DNA of 64,000 bases from Mesocentrotus franciscanus. Its lineage: Eukaryota; Echinodermata; Echinoidea; Camarodonta; Strongylocentrotidae. A program made the translations under genes and the position numbers. Under the pieces are notes generated by a model. It made no database searches and had not been told where the DNA came from. It was given only the letters and a program-made list of their open reading frames with translations. The stretch is taken from NCBI GenBank assembly GCA_037976565.1, contig CP137672.1, positions 32,658,843 to 32,722,842 of the forward strand, written 5' to 3'. Below, in pieces: positions 12,062 through 24,615 of this stretch. The stretch's first letter is position 1. Each line of letters begins with the position of its first letter.

Positions 12062-13190
12062 GTAAGTATAAAGCAGCCGTTCTATAAAAATATAACCATA
12101 TATCAATGGAAGGCTTATGACCTGAGGAATTCTTAATTTTTCTTGTTTATATTTAATTAAGTCGTAAAAACAAAAACAAAACACGAATTTGTCATAATTC
12201 ATTTTCTCGCCCAAATAAAGCGGCCAAAATAATGTGACGTAGGCGATTGTAGCATATCCCCAAAACAAAAACAAAAGGTTGTAACCACTACATGGATTCT
12301 ATGGCTTTTGCTGTATAAGTTTGATGTATGTTATGATTCTTTTCCATGTATGCTCTTTGAATTAGATAATTAAAAGATAAACTAAAAAAGAAGAAAGTAA
12401 TGTTGCTTATTATATAAAACTGACGAAAGAAATTATGCAGATGAAAACAAATCAATGGAAATTAACACAATATGTAAGTATACTGCTTATAAGTATCGGC
12501 TTGCATGGTGATGTACAGGTGCACCATGTGAGAAAGGGGGAGGATTGGGGAGTCCTGAAAGGACTGTCGGTAATCTTTATTTCTTACTCAATCTCTTCAT
12601 TTGCACGCCATTAATATAAATGGCCAAATGAAAGTTGAGAGTTTTCCTCTTTTGTTCTTTTCCCCTAATAATAGCTGGACACGTCTTATCTACATTTATG
12701 CATTTCTTAAAGGTATAGACCAGTTGTGGTCATGCGATTGCATTGTGAAAGAAACGTTGTGGAATCGATCAGAAAAGGTTGATCATCTAGCATATAAGTA
12801 TTGGTGTTTACTGCAAGGTTCTGGAATCATCAAAATGATAAGAAATTTGGCCCAGTCCTGGTAAAGTTACAAGCACTGTACACAGAAGGATGTATATGGG
12901 ATTACGCGATATCTATCCAGGCCGGATCGATATGATAATTTACCAAATATATCAATTAGTAGGCGGTTTCCCGGCAAAATTTGTATCATCACGTATTAGT
13001 CAAAACATATTCTTTCACATGATTGGTAATAAGAGCTTCCATTTCATTTTTTGAGAGGGGGGCGTTTCCAAAACTGGTCTATCCCTTTAGATATAATTTA
13101 TTTAAGTCGGACTCCTAGCTGTACCTTTTACTTGCCATTTTTTTCAAATAAAACTTTAGAAAACTTAAGGACTATGAAATTAAATCAATG
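12062..13190 (+). other. Intron 4 (5' part) of DNase II copy 1
   Basis: Matches copy 2 from 38424 to about 38965 and then diverges. Contains the single-copy version (12540-12585) of a segment that is inverted-duplicated in copy 2. No gene. Confidence 0.6.
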
Positions 13191-14039
13191 TTCCCCATGA
13201 TGAATATGTGAATTGGTATTGACTTTGATTTGATTTGATTTATTGATTTCTAAATCACATATTAAACATGCATAATGTCCATCAGTGTGATATAATTTAC
13301 GTTTCAAAGTACTATACATGATACTCATACTGTATAGAACATAGACAATACATAGGAGAACATTAATCATTTTTACAATCAACATGATATAGGAGGGCTT
13401 GCAATGAACAGTCACGTGTCACGTGTCACGTTCACGTATTGCGCCCTTTCGTGAAACAGGTCACCCAAATCTACAAAGTGTTGGGTTACGTGACCCAACA
13501 ATTTGTTGATTTGCTATATGCAATCTACGAAAGCTCACGTAAATTGACGCTGGCGTTTAAAAAAAAAAGCAAATTGTCATTGAGAAGAGACTAATGGCAA
13601 AAAAGCTGCTTCAGGCCAGAATCTTTAGCTAATCATTAATGATTAAATAATGCGATTAAAAATGAATGAGACACCCATTTGGCTCGATTGAAATTAAGTA
13701 CATTAACAAAAATCAGTTCAGTAAAGCAAATATATATTTTTAGTGCCCAAATAATTAATCATTCTCGTCTCGCCTTCAATGATCTTTCATATTGTGCCCC
13801 CTCCCCAATGAAATTTCAATTGTGCCTCGTTTTTTTGACATTTGCCCCCAGATGAGAATATTTTGATACCTTATTTGTGACACTGGCAGGTCACTAATTG
13901 GCGTGGAATCCAGGGGGACATGCCACCGCGTAAGCTCAGGGTTTTAGGTATTAAATCACGGTCAGATGAGCATATCTTGATACCTCATTATTTTGTGACA
14001 CTGGGAGGTCACTATTCTTTCTTTTTCTCTTTCTTTCTA

Positions 14040-14670
14040 TTTCTCTGTAATATACTTTTTCAAAAAGGGAGGGCAAGGGCCTTTCGGCCCCGATCCACAC
14101 CTTGTTGGCGGAGAAAATCCAACTGATCTCCCTACTTTTCTTCTTCCTCTGTTTTTTCCTTTCCCTTTCTCTCCTCTTCCCTTTCCCTTCCCTTCCTTCT
14201 ATCTCTTTTAAGTTTGCTGGGGGCCTTTCGGTCCCCCCGATCCACACGTTGTTGGTCGAATTAATCGCAACTGATCTTCCCTTCTTTTCATCCTTTTCTT
14301 TTCTTCTTCTTTTTTGTTCCCTTTTAGCTCTCCTCTTTCCCTTTCCCTTCCCCTTTTTGGCGGGGAGGCAAGGGCCTTTCGCCCCCCCCCGATCCACAAC
14401 TTATTGGCGGGAAAATCGCAACTGATATCCCTCTTCTTCCTCTTTATTTCCTTCCCTTTATCTCCTCTTTTCCTTTTTTTTTGCTGGGGGAGGCAACAGC
14501 ATGGGAGGCAAGACCCTTTCGGCCCCCCATCCGATCTCCTTCTTTCCCCCTTTTCTTCTCTGCTTCCTCTTCTTTCTTTCCCTTCCTCTCCTCTTTCCCT
14601 TTCTTTCTTTCTCTCTCTCTCTCTCTTTTTTTTTTTTTTTGGGGGGCAAGGCCACCTGCCCCCTGGATCC
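14040..14670 (+). repeat. Tandem repeat with GGCAAGGGCCTTTCGGCCCC units in pyrimidine-rich DNA
   Basis: Four diverged units near 14075, 14215, 14365 and 14505. Each has CCTTTCGGCCCC and most have GATCCACAC.TTGTTGGCGG and AATCGCAACTGAT, separated by CTTCTTTTC tracts. Inside the 4.86-kb element. Confidence 0.75.
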
Positions 14671-15547
14671 GCGCCTGCTCGCTGATGCCAGATCTAAAAG
14701 ATATCACAAGGTCGAACAGCAATTACTCAATTCTATACACAAGACTGCATCAGCCCCATCACAACTCAGTCATACAGCATTATCATTACAGAGTGCCTAC
14801 ATCGTCATAATCACCAGCATCATCATATATCTTTCACATAATAAGAAAATGAAAAGAAAAGAATTAAGCAGTATTAACTAATTTTATTAACATTTAGAAC
14901 TCATTGATCAACATAATTTGTTCTATAATGATCTTTCTAAATGCAACATGACATATATATCAACAAAAGAAAGGTAACAAATAAATGGGGGGGGGGCTGC
15001 TGTCTCTTGAATTAAAATTTTTCAGTTGTAAAATTTTACTATAAATTAAAAAAATTATATATTTTAAAATAAAATCCATAGGATTTATTCAATTATCAAC
15101 ATGCTATATTACTATGTAAGGCACAGCTATATACTGAGTTTTATGAGTACCTTTTTTTTTAACAATGGACATTATTGTTGTTATTACTACTATTATCATT
15201 ATTATTATTTTTATTATTACTGCTATGCTATTACTGCTATATGATCCAATCCAATCCAATTGACCCAATCTGCGAACGATACAACTCCGCAGTTCTCCAA
15301 CCTGGAAGAAATCAAGAAGAAGAAGATCATTGTCATGATTAGTACTATTATTATTATTGTTATTATTATTAATATTTTAAAGTACTACTATTGTACTACT
15401 CCTACATCATTTTATCCCCCATTCAATTTAGTATCCAGTTCAGCATCCCTAATATATTTGTCAGAACTTGAATTAATCAAAAAGCTACGTTACATGTACA
15501 CGCATTTAAAAGAACAAATAAATACTTTCATGATCTTTGCTATATCT

Positions 15548-15582
15548 TCTCTTCTTCTTCTTCTTCTTCTTCTTCTTCTTCA
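15548..15582 (+). repeat. (CTT)n microsatellite
   Basis: About 35 bp of CTT. ATT-rich stretches occur nearby at 15180-15235 and 15340-15380. Confidence 0.85.
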
Positions 15583-18264
15583 AAGTTCTGGTAATCTTCA
15601 AAGGGCTATGTAGCCTATCCGAAACTAGTCAGTGAACCCGCAGTACTAAAGACTACAAGTGGTGTGAGGAAGACAGATGATTTTTTTAGTGGGATAAGGG
15701 AATTAGATGCCTCAGGAGTAGTCCCTGGCAGTTCTCTGGACTGTCAGCATGCACTACATTTCCTTGAAGTCAGTTCCATTAACTTTGGGACAGAGTTTTG
15801 GTCAAATTCAAACTTTTCTATGTCGCTTCTGGCTTGGTGCAACTGGAGGGTCATGTCATGGTTCTTCCATGATCGTGATTTGTTGAAGGAAAATAGGGCT
15901 TTGGCAGAGAGATCATTGACTATCTTGTGCACCATTACCAGTCTACTTGCAGAGTGCCTTGTAGATAGAGTAGGCCCCTAAAACGTCATCATTTCAGTCA
16001 CGCTGCTGGTTCTCTTGTAGTCCCCATTGTGACATAGCATGTGCCCCGGCGCTGGATCTTGTCAAGATCATGGACATCTGAGATGTTTTAGGGATCCCAG
16101 ACGCTGGAACTGTTCTCAAGATGAGGGTGGACTAGGGACTTGTATGAAAAAAGCCTGGGCATCAAACCTTCTGCATGGGACAACCTGCATAATAAAACCA
16201 AAAAGAGAGGAGAAAGCAAATAAGATTAAAACTAGCTGTGCTACATTAGATTTAAAAAAATAGTACCCACCCACTATTAGGTATTACATTTTAGTTTTAT
16301 TATAAAAATGATAGACTTATGTCTATCTGAATCTATCTATCTTTTTTTGAAGAGTAGAGTAAAGGTTTATAATGTATTTCCAATTCTTTTACAAGTAACG
16401 TTCAAAATTGTTTTTCTTAAATTATTATTATTATTAAACATTTGCTACATACAATAACAGGCAGTACATGTAGAGGTAGAAGTCTATTAATTATAAGTTG
16501 TTTGTAAACATAGGTGTATCTACTGAACTTCAGTTGCTAAATTTTGTGAGAACAAGTTTGATAGATATAATGTAATATTGAGGAAAACAATGCCTTTGAG
16601 TAGGCCTAAGTCTTTTAATATCATGCTGAGTGGATATACTGATTTGTTTATTTAGCAACACCGTAGTTTGTCACCTAAATAAAGCTAGAGAATGAGAATT
16701 ACTAGATTTAATGCAACATAAGATGACAGTTCCCAAAATATCATTAGTCCAGGATGAGTGCGATGTTCGCATGGGCTTAGATTATAAATACAGTCTGAAT
16801 ATTTTCGAACTTCATACAAACATACCTTGCCAGAGTTCAACTTAGGTGTCGATCCTGTTCCTGAGTAGATCTACACCATAACATTTGATGGTTGGGTCCT
16901 GGTGCTCTCTTATGCACTTCTGTGGTCATTATCTGCTTCTTGGTTCCATAGAATCTACAATTAAAAGACAATAGAACCTTAGTAAGGTTCGTGCTGGTAT
17001 CAAATGCATGCATTGGCGGATCCAGGGGGCACAGGGCACGTGCCCCCCCCCCGGCCAACAAATTTTTTTTTTAATTAGTGCTTACTACCCTCCTATGTCC
17101 ATTATTTGAAGAAAAGATAGATATTTACTTGAATTTTAAGTTTGTTTTAGTAGCGTATCTCTATGCCGGAGTTACGGGGTCAAAGTAGGGATATGATTCT
17201 GAACAAGCGCCCATTGATCTTCCTAAACCAGGCATTTATTTAGTCTTTTTTAATTAGAATGTACATTTACATAGCAAAATTCAAGGTACATGATTCCATT
17301 ATAGATACAGAGGTACATGCTGTTTAGACTTTAGTGTTAGATCTAGACTATACTAGCCTACATTCTAGATCTAACACGTACTATTCACTAACACTAAAGT
17401 GTAGCCGCGCCAGCTCAGGAAACGCAGTCACCGTTCTTGCTGGATGTTACAGCCGGCTAGCATCGGCGAAATGAAAATCATAATCCGCTCGACAAGATAT
17501 CATAGGCTTGGACTAGCAATGAGCCATTTGCGCCGTCTCTGTAACAGGTCCACATCTACCACTAATTATTATTGATAATCAAGCTCTAAACTAAACTTTA
17601 AAAGTATGAGACGTGCTAAAATCAAATAATCTACGGTAAACTTCTGATTGTTTCTAAAAATATTACCGTCGACGACACAAATTAGAGTTCATTCAATCAG
17701 TTAATATTCCTTGATCAGACAAAAGAAAAGGGGATGGGATAGGGGGTAATACGTTGTGACAATGCGGAGAGCCCCCAAGTCCTAACTGCAACGACGAACA
17801 CATCACGATTGTTTCAGAGATATCAACACAAAATGGATCTTTACTTACTTTTTTGATATGGTATGGTATCACTTCGATGTTGATGTTTACCTGAAGATTT
17901 TCTGTTTTACTGAGATGTACTTGACAAACCTCTATTACAATAGAAATTCACTTAAAAGAAACATGCTTCATTGTTTCTAATTGAAGTAACTTCAAAGTTG
18001 CAGTTCATACAATCGCCATTTTTCCTCAATTTCGTGCTCTTGACTAGTCTTAGTAACAAGCGCTTGCAATTTTAAAAATATTGATTAAACACTCACGTCA
18101 CGTTTTGGTAGACGTGATCATTCGTGTTTTACCGACGTGGAAAACAACGAATGGTAGGCCCTACACTTCGTAAATTAGAGTCACCTATTTTACGAAACAG
18201 CGCAAAAAGTTAACGTGACACGTGACACGTGACACGTGACTGTTCGTTGCAAGCCATATAGGAG

Positions 18265-19255
18265 GGATACAGCGTATGCATGAAGCTTGAAATGCTTGCA
18301 GCCCTCGAAACTAATAAACTAAACTAAGAGCCTACAGTACACATAATGAAGAGAGAGAATGACTTGCAATAGAAAGATAAAAGATAGAGAGAAAGAGGGA
18401 AGACTGTAAAATTCCAAAATACCAGACACCTGGGCCCCGTTGCATAAAATTTACGATTGATGGTAACTTTGCCATCAATGGAAACTACCATGGAAAACTC
18501 TATTTTGATTGGCTGTTGAGCCCTGTTACCATGGTAGTTGCCATTGATGACAAAGTTACCATCAATGGTAAGTTTTATGCAACGGGGCCCAGTTGACATT
18601 AGAAGATATGTTTAAGACGCCAGGTCATGACAATAGTGGTTGAATGAATAACATACATAAAATGAAGATAAAAGCACAAATCATTGGGTTAGGAGCATAG
18701 TCTTTACATCTATTTTGAAAGAGTATGTCGACTTCAGATTTCGAATTACAGTAGGGAGTTAATTCCAGGTATCCAGGTACGGTTTTTGAATTTGTCAGAT
18801 GGAATTTGTCAGCTTGTCTTGTGGGATACGAGTGTACATGTTTATTCATATCAAATAATGGGGGGAAATAGGAGGGAAGTTTCCCGTTTAGTAAGCGGAA
18901 CATAAGAAGTGCGGTTTGCAGGATATATATATCAACTTTTAGAGTTTTCAGTTTAAAAAAAACAGTGGATTTGAATGTTCACGATAAGAAGAATTAGTAC
19001 AAAGATGTACTGCTTTCTTTTGCAATAATAAAATAGTATCGACATTACTCTTTGAACTTGTCCAGAGCATATTACAATACGAGTATACCAATTTTGCGTG
19101 AGATTACATTGGATATATATTTAACATGTTGATTCCACTTCAAATTTTCATTTATTAAAATACCGTAGGAATTTCTTTCTATGAATTCACCATCCAAAGA
19201 TATTTCAACATTTGTTTGCGTATTGCTGTTCGTGTTTTGGAAGTATACAACCGTC
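18265..19255 (-). mobile_element. LINE remnant (post-RT region), interrupted
   Basis: Read on the - strand: FIERNSYGILINENLKWNQHVKYI (from about 19200) and, after a break, MFRLLNGKLPSYFPPLF and HSYPTRQADKFHL (18625-18903). This is the thumb and C-terminal part of a Jockey/CR1-type LINE. Its 3' end continues at 13190-13386 on the far side of the 4.86-kb element, and a MITE lies at 18432-18590. Confidence 0.7.
18432..18590. mobile_element. Fold-back MITE, GGGCCCCGTTGCATAAAA ends
   Basis: Almost entirely palindromic: ends GGGCCCCGTTGCATAAAA and TTTTATGCAACGGGGCCC, inner arms GATGGTAACTTTG.CATCAATGG and ACCATGG. A second copy is at about 44965-45112. Confidence 0.85.
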
Positions 19256-19440
19256 AAAGCACCGCAAGGTACCATGATAAAACTATGGATGTACCATAGT
19301 AACCATGTCACACTGAACCATGCAGCCGTCAAAGTACCACAAGTTATCATGGTAAACCATGGAAGTACCATGGTTAACATGGTCCTTTTATTTGAGAACC
19401 ATGGTAATACCATGGTTTAAGCATGAAAGTACAATGGTTC
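19230..19440. repeat. Cluster of CCATGG palindromes
   Basis: At least eight near or exact ACCATGGT / ACCATGAT words in 200 bp, many in inverted pairs (GTACCATGGTTAACATGGT, AACCATGGTAATACCATGG). Confidence 0.7.
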
Positions 19441-19504
19441 TTTTTTTTTATAAGGGATATTATATAGCTCCCCACAGGCAAATTAAATTTTATAGGAGTG
19501 CACG

Positions 19505-19917
19505 CGTACGGGCGGCGTCTTTTTTCCCCGTAAGGTAGCCATCCTGTCGCTGCATTTGATTGGCTCAATAGGCACCATACGTCATGCGCAAGTCATCAAT
19601 ATTCATGATACGAACGCACGCAGAATCTGATGCGATAATTTATCAAATATGAGATTTCATACAAAATCACAAGTGCAAAGCTAAGTTTTCTTAAAATAAA
19701 TGACATTGCGAGAAAATCGGGAGGCTTACCGTAAACGAATGACTACCCAGGTCGTAACTTGTCCATAATCATTGCGACATACTGGTTTAGTCCAGAATCT
19801 GCCGGATTTTATTTTGATCTCCACCACACCGTACCAACGAAAATATTCATAAATTCAAATATTAATATGCAGCGCAGGATGGCTACGTTACGGGAAAAAA
19901 GACGCGTCCGGGCCCGG
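19505..19917. mobile_element. MITE with ~48-bp terminal inverted repeats
   Basis: Left end GGCGTCTTTTTTCCCCGTAA and GTAGCCATCCTG.CGCTGCAT; the right end (19867-19917) is the reverse complement with few differences. About 410 bp, no coding capacity. Confidence 0.75.
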
Positions 19918-20266
19918 CTGCAGCATTACTGACATCACGCATGTAAGTGTTGATCACATGCCATGATGGGGAAGGGGGGTCACACAAACCATAGAGTCCC
20001 CCAAACCATAGGGGTAGGTATAAGTTAAAGGTCTTGAGGGGGTTACACCCTTTCAAGACTTAGGAGTTCGTATAGGTTTAAGGTCTTGAGCCCTATATGT
20101 TTCATGGATGAGCTTTAAAAAAAAAAATCCAAGCTTGCATTGGCCGTAAATTAGCATGCCCATATGGACAGCACTAATCCCACACCCACCCCACCCTGTT
20201 TAACCATTTCTATATTATACTCCACTATTTAATCACGTTTATTTTTATTCCGTAATTTGCCCACAG

Positions 20267-20464
20267 GAAAACAGCTCCTCTACAACTACGCCAGTGCATA
20301 CGATTGTAATATTCCACCCTCATTCCAGTCGAAATTCTCTGATTTTGTGAAAGTGTCGAAGGGTGAACCAATCAAACAACCTCCATGGAACAACACGGTT
20401 TTGCTGACTTCTCTTGCTGGACAATCCTTCACCAGCTTTGCCAAATTTACCAATTTTCAACAAG
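20267..20464 (+). pseudogene. DNASE2: DNase II copy 1, exon 5
   Basis: Acceptor GCCCACAG|GA, donor CAAG|GTAAAT. Encodes GKQLLYNYASAYD through SFTSFAKF, in frame. Trp of copy 2 (AYDWNIP) is Cys here. Confidence 0.9.
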
Positions 20465-20948
20465 GTAAATGATGAAGATATTATAAACCAATACAAGGTA
20501 AAAATGATGATTGATAATAGATTCAGTAACAAAATGATCCATCATACTCGCTGTTCTCTCCGTGAAAAGAGATTTTGTAAAGGTAATTTGGGAGGGCCGA
20601 GAGCAATATTTAGTGATAAATATATCCAGAGACCATGCACTACATGCAGATCGAGCGAGAGGGGCAGTCGGATGTATAGATACAAGCTCGGCAGAGAGAG
20701 AGAGATTGGGAGGGGAAGGGACAGAGCAAAGTGCAATCATTGCTGGGATGGGAGTGGGGATTTAATTGAGCGGGATGCGAACACAGGATAGCTATAGCTC
20801 AATCATTCCCATTTCTATCAGAAGATATAGGAACTAGTATAGCTCGATCAGGATATTGACTAAGTGAGTTGATATTATGGGTGTCACCTATACCGTAGAA
20901 GTGCCTTTTAATTCAGTTTTTACTTTACGACCGCCCCGCCCCCTCCAG
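20465..20948 (+). other. Intron 5 of DNase II copy 1
   Basis: Matches 46728-47249 of copy 2. Contains a short GA run. No gene. Confidence 0.7.
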
Positions 20949-21183
20949 ATCTCTATTGGTACTTGGTGGCGCCGTCCCTTGAGATGATCTTTATGTGGAG
21001 ACGTGGATGCACTCATCTTCTAAGTTACCATCCTTCTGCAACGGCAGCTACCACGTTGAGAATGTGCTGTTTCTGGAATTCCCAGTCCCAAACGTACCAG
21101 GGTACAAGGAAACTGTGGATCACTCCAAGTGGGCCATAGGCAAGACCAAGAAGTGGGTGTGCATTGGAGATATCAACAGAACG
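20949..21183 (+). pseudogene. DNASE2: DNase II copy 1, exon 6 with -1 frameshift
   Basis: Acceptor CCTCCAG|AT, donor ACG|GTAGGT. Reads DLYWYLVAPSLE, then loses one A (20981-20983). The proper frame resumes as YVETWMH and continues through the catalytic VDHSKW. The sequon SNCT of copy 2 is FCNG here. Confidence 0.88.
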
Positions 21184-22225
21184 GTAGGTTTATTATAGGG
21201 AAGTCGATAAATGAAGTATTACATAAATTGGTGAAAATGTTGTCTAATTACAATTCTTCATGATTATATACAGTTATAACACATTTTTAAAATTCTGAAA
21301 AGTTCTGAATATCATCAATAAATTTGAATACCTATAACAATTTATACTGAAAACAAATCATAAAATTAATGCATGCGGATATGTTGTAAAAGAGGGAAAG
21401 GAAAAGAAAATGGTATAATTGTATCCAGTTACAATTTTTCCAGGATGCACATGAAACGAAATTACAACAGCAAGTACAACAACAATCATGTAAAGTGATT
21501 GTTGGTGATGGTGTTTGTGGAATGGTTGTAATGGGGAGTGGGGAGGGTTGTGTTGTATTGGCGGCTGGGATCGAGGATTGTTGTTGATGGTTGTGTCTTT
21601 GTTGGGGGCTGAATGACTAGTGGCGGCAGTGTTAGTGTGCATGGGGAAGATGTCTACAGGTATGTTGGTAATGGTAGTGGTAGTCGAAGGATTGTGGTTG
21701 TTGTTGTGGCGGTAAAGAGGAATATGTTGGTGGATTTGATGATAACACATTGATGGGAAGGGATGGTCGAGTTGGCCTGGGGTGGACGGTGTTAGAGGTG
21801 ACCGGTTGGGTGGGATGGTGGTCCAATAAACAGGCACACCTGAGACAAGTGAGACTATATTATACAGCGTTCCCTGGTTATAGTTTTGAAACTGTACTTT
21901 TGTAAAAAGGAAGCCCGCAAAAGAAACATATTGACTGCTGAGACAAGTAACTTTCGAGATCCCGGTGATCAGGTGGAATCATTTTTGAGGTATGTACGGA
22001 TTGCCAAACTTTCACCAAAGAGCAAAGTGTATCACTACGTCCCTACAGAAGTTGTTATGGCAATACAGTTCCCCCTCCCTTGCTCATGCTTATTTCACCC
22101 TAATATAAACCGCCCGTTCTGAAATTACAGTATTTACAAAAATAATCACCATAAAGTATTGAGTATTTTCATCAATTGTTTCCTTCTCTTTTGTTTTGAT
22201 TTTTGTTTTGTTTTGTTTTGTTCAG
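21184..22225 (+). other. Intron 6 of DNase II copy 1, G/T-rich
   Basis: Strongly G/T-rich on this strand at 21480-21830 (GTTGTTGTGG words), so the other strand shows open His/Pro/Thr-rich frames. The same tract is in copy 2 (47880-48235). Treated as low complexity. Confidence 0.7.
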
Positions 22226-22354
22226 AGAAGTCAATACAAGCGCGGTGGTGGAACAGTCTGTGCTCTGCTCACTACTCCTTGGGAGCAGTATACATCGGCA
22301 ATACAACAGGTAGACAAGTGCCCTACCAAACGTGTCTTTGGAAACCGTACTTAA
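22226..22354 (+). pseudogene. DNASE2: DNase II copy 1, exon 7
   Basis: Acceptor TTGTTCAG|AG. 43 codons from RSQYKRGGGTVC to stop TAA at 22352-22354. Intact and nearly identical to copy 2. Confidence 0.9.
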
Positions 22355-23640
22355 ACTTCACATATATTAGCATCAGACTCGAGTTGATCTCGTTTATAAT
22401 TTCCTAGATAGCATTTCTACGGTGGAACAACGCTGTTTCTAAGATTAGGCCTAATGTTTGCCCATGTTTGTATATTTTGCAACATTGCTTATAAAAAAAT
22501 GTATTGGAGGAACGCTTGTATCTTTTGCATGCAATCTTAGCCAAATATGATATGATATGAAAAATTTGTTATCACCATTGTGAAATGCACGAGTTTTACT
22601 TTATCGTGTTAAGATTAATGTTCCATAATAAATATCAAGGAATAAATACCAGTCTTTCAAGTAACTGGTGTTGAATTTTCTGGTCAAGGAGAATTGTCAC
22701 ATTATTTAGTAGAACTAAAAATGATCAGTATTCACGTTTCGTTAGTTAAAATCATAATTAAATGAATAAATTCTGATATGGATTTACTTTATCGTGTTAA
22801 GACTAATGTTCAGTAATAAAATATCAAGGAAAAAATACCAATCTTTCAATATTGGTATTTAATTTGCTGTTTAAGGAGAATCGTACATTTTGCAGAACGA
22901 AAAATTGATTATTATTATTCACATTTCATTAGTTAAAGCTAATCTTGAGCTCTGGTATAGCAAGCCCGTACAAGCCTTTTTTAAAGGAGGGGTTCTTGGG
23001 GTTGCCAACTTTTTTTCGTGATAAAATATTTAGCGGCGAATCAGCCAGCGAATAAGCGGGGGGAGGGAGGGGGTGGGTAGTGAGCATTTTTTGGGGGAGG
23101 TTCGCGCGAACCCCCCAAAACCCTAGTTTGTACGGGCCTGTATAGGAATCGTATTTTGAGAGAAAATTGTGCTATGATTTTGTTTGGATTGTTTATCCTT
23201 TCTATTGCTTATCTTTCTATGCTCATTACTCAGCCACTATACATTTTCTACCAAAAATATTTGGCACCTGTCATTTATTTGTAATCTTGAACATTCAGTG
23301 TAAGTTTTATTGAATTCTGTAAGAATTTATTTTCTATATTTACCAGAACTCAAGTTTATCTTAAAAAAGAGAATTATATCAATAAATTCTCACATGGATC
23401 ATAATTTTAATAAGCTAGTATTGAAGAAAATGGTTAAAAAAATAGTTCGAAAATAAAATGTTTAGTTAGTTTTCAATAATGATGAATATAGTAACCGTGT
23501 CATTTAATTATGATGAGTAGGGGAAAGAGACAGTGAGAGGGCCGAGGAAAGCCTATGAAGAGTACAAGACAAATTCCGTCAGAAAAGCAAATAGTATAAA
23601 AGAGGGGATAATTATATCGGGAAAGGGGTAGAGAAGAAAG
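22355..23640 (+). other. 3' flank of DNase II copy 1
   Basis: Collinear with 48760-50160 after copy 2. Contains two diverged tandem copies of a segment with TTTACTTTATCGTGTTAAGA (near 22596 and 22783). No gene. Confidence 0.6.
22627..22646 (+). promoter_or_regulatory. Candidate polyadenylation signals, DNase II copy 1
   Basis: Two AATAAA hexamers (22627-22632 and 22641-22646) about 270 bp after the stop codon. The same pair follows copy 2. Confidence 0.4.
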
Positions 23641-23689
23641 AGAGAGAGAGAGAGAGAGAAGCAGAGGCGGCGCTCGGGGGCATTCTTAT

Positions 23690-24615
23690 AAGTGCCCTAT
23701 TTAATCTCTAGCAACTGCCCCTTTTCAGGTACGAGAAGTGCCCCTTTTCAGGAACGAGAACTGCCCCTTTTTACTTTTGATAAGTGCGTCCTACAACTCT
23801 GATAATTGCCCTATTCAAACCTGAGAGGTGCCCCTTTTACTTTGACGAGTGCCTCTTCCCCTTTTGATAAGTACCCCTTTTTTCTCAGATAAGCGCACCT
23901 TTTATTTTCACATGTGCCCCTTTTCCTTTCTAATATGTGCCCTTTTTCTTTATGATAAGTGCCCCCATAAAAAATCCCCTTCCCCTTCTCACTATATGAC
24001 CCTTTTCAGGTAAGAGAAGTTACTCCTTTTCACTTCAGATAAGTGCCCCCTTCACCTCCTATAATTGCCCCCTTTTCAAATCTGAAAGATGTTCGTGTTA
24101 CTTTGACAATTGCCCCTTCCCTTCCAGATAAGTGCTCTTTTCATCTCTAATGAGTGTTCCTTTTCACTTCTAAGACACGTGCCCCTTTTCCTTTCTAATA
24201 AATGCTCTTTTGCCTTCTTATTAGTGCCCCTTCCCTTCTCATAGTTTTTTATCTCTGATAAATGCCCCGTTTATTTTATAATGTGCCTTTTTTTCTTTTT
24301 AAAAAGAGCCACTTCCCCCTTCTCATAAAAGCCCACTTTCACCTCCGATAAATGCCCCTATTGAAATCTGATCGGTGCTCCTTTTCTTTCAACAAATTCA
24401 CATTTTCCTTTATTATAAGTGCCCCTTTTCCATTCTCATAAGTGCCCCTTTTCATATCTGCTCAGTGCCTCTTTTCAGGTGTAGGAAGTGCCCCATTTTC
24501 ACCTCTGATAATAACCATTTATACTTTGACACGTGCTCCTTTTCTTTTCTAATAAGTGTATTATCCCTTTCGATAAGTGTCCCCTTTTCCTCTCATCATT
24601 AAACGTGCCCCTAAT
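23690..24615 (+). repeat. GATAAGTGCCCCTTTTC tandem array
   Basis: Some 30 diverged units of about 22-30 bp, consensus near TCTGATAAGTGCCCCTTTTCAC. Preceded by a GA run and GCAGAGGCGGCGCTCGGGGGC. Homologous to 50210-51430 after copy 2. Imperfect and gene-free. Confidence 0.85.

Larger units (their letters stand above)
13396..18255. mobile_element. 4.86-kb DNA transposon-like element with CACGTG-rich terminal inverted repeats
   Basis: Ends GGCTTGCAATGAACAG (13396) and, on the other strand, GGCTTGCAACGAACAG (18255). Each is followed inward by tandem GTCACGT units and a shared GCGC..TTTCGT stretch, giving about 75 bp of inverted repeat. The 9-bp duplication ATATAGGAG lies directly outside each end (13387-13395, 18256-18264). 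A 9-bp duplication is typical of Mutator-like elements (8 bp for hAT and P). No transposase was recognised inside; the interior holds low-complexity repeats. Probably non-autonomous. It sits in a LINE remnant in intron 4 of copy 1. Confidence 0.75.

Noticed and set aside
13920..14881. Several overlapping open frames on both strands
   Set aside because: All are translations of CTTTTC/GGCAAGG tandem repeats inside the 4.86-kb element.
15664..15981. 105-codon frame inside the 4.86-kb element, considered as a transposase fragment
   Set aside because: No DDE/D-type spacing, zinc finger or known motif recognised; short and isolated.
20414..20791. 125-codon frame overlapping DNase II exon 5 of copy 1
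   Set aside because: Shadow frame running from exon into intron 5; not conserved in copy 2.
21358..21837. 159-codon His/Pro/Thr-rich frame on the - strand (and its counterpart at 47790-48232)
   Set aside because: Arises from a G/T-rich intron 6 tract present in both DNase II copies; its reading frame differs between copies.
23690..24615. Short regularly spaced repeats considered as a CRISPR-like array
   Set aside because: Units abut or vary in length, there are no equal unique spacers, and the genome is eukaryotic.
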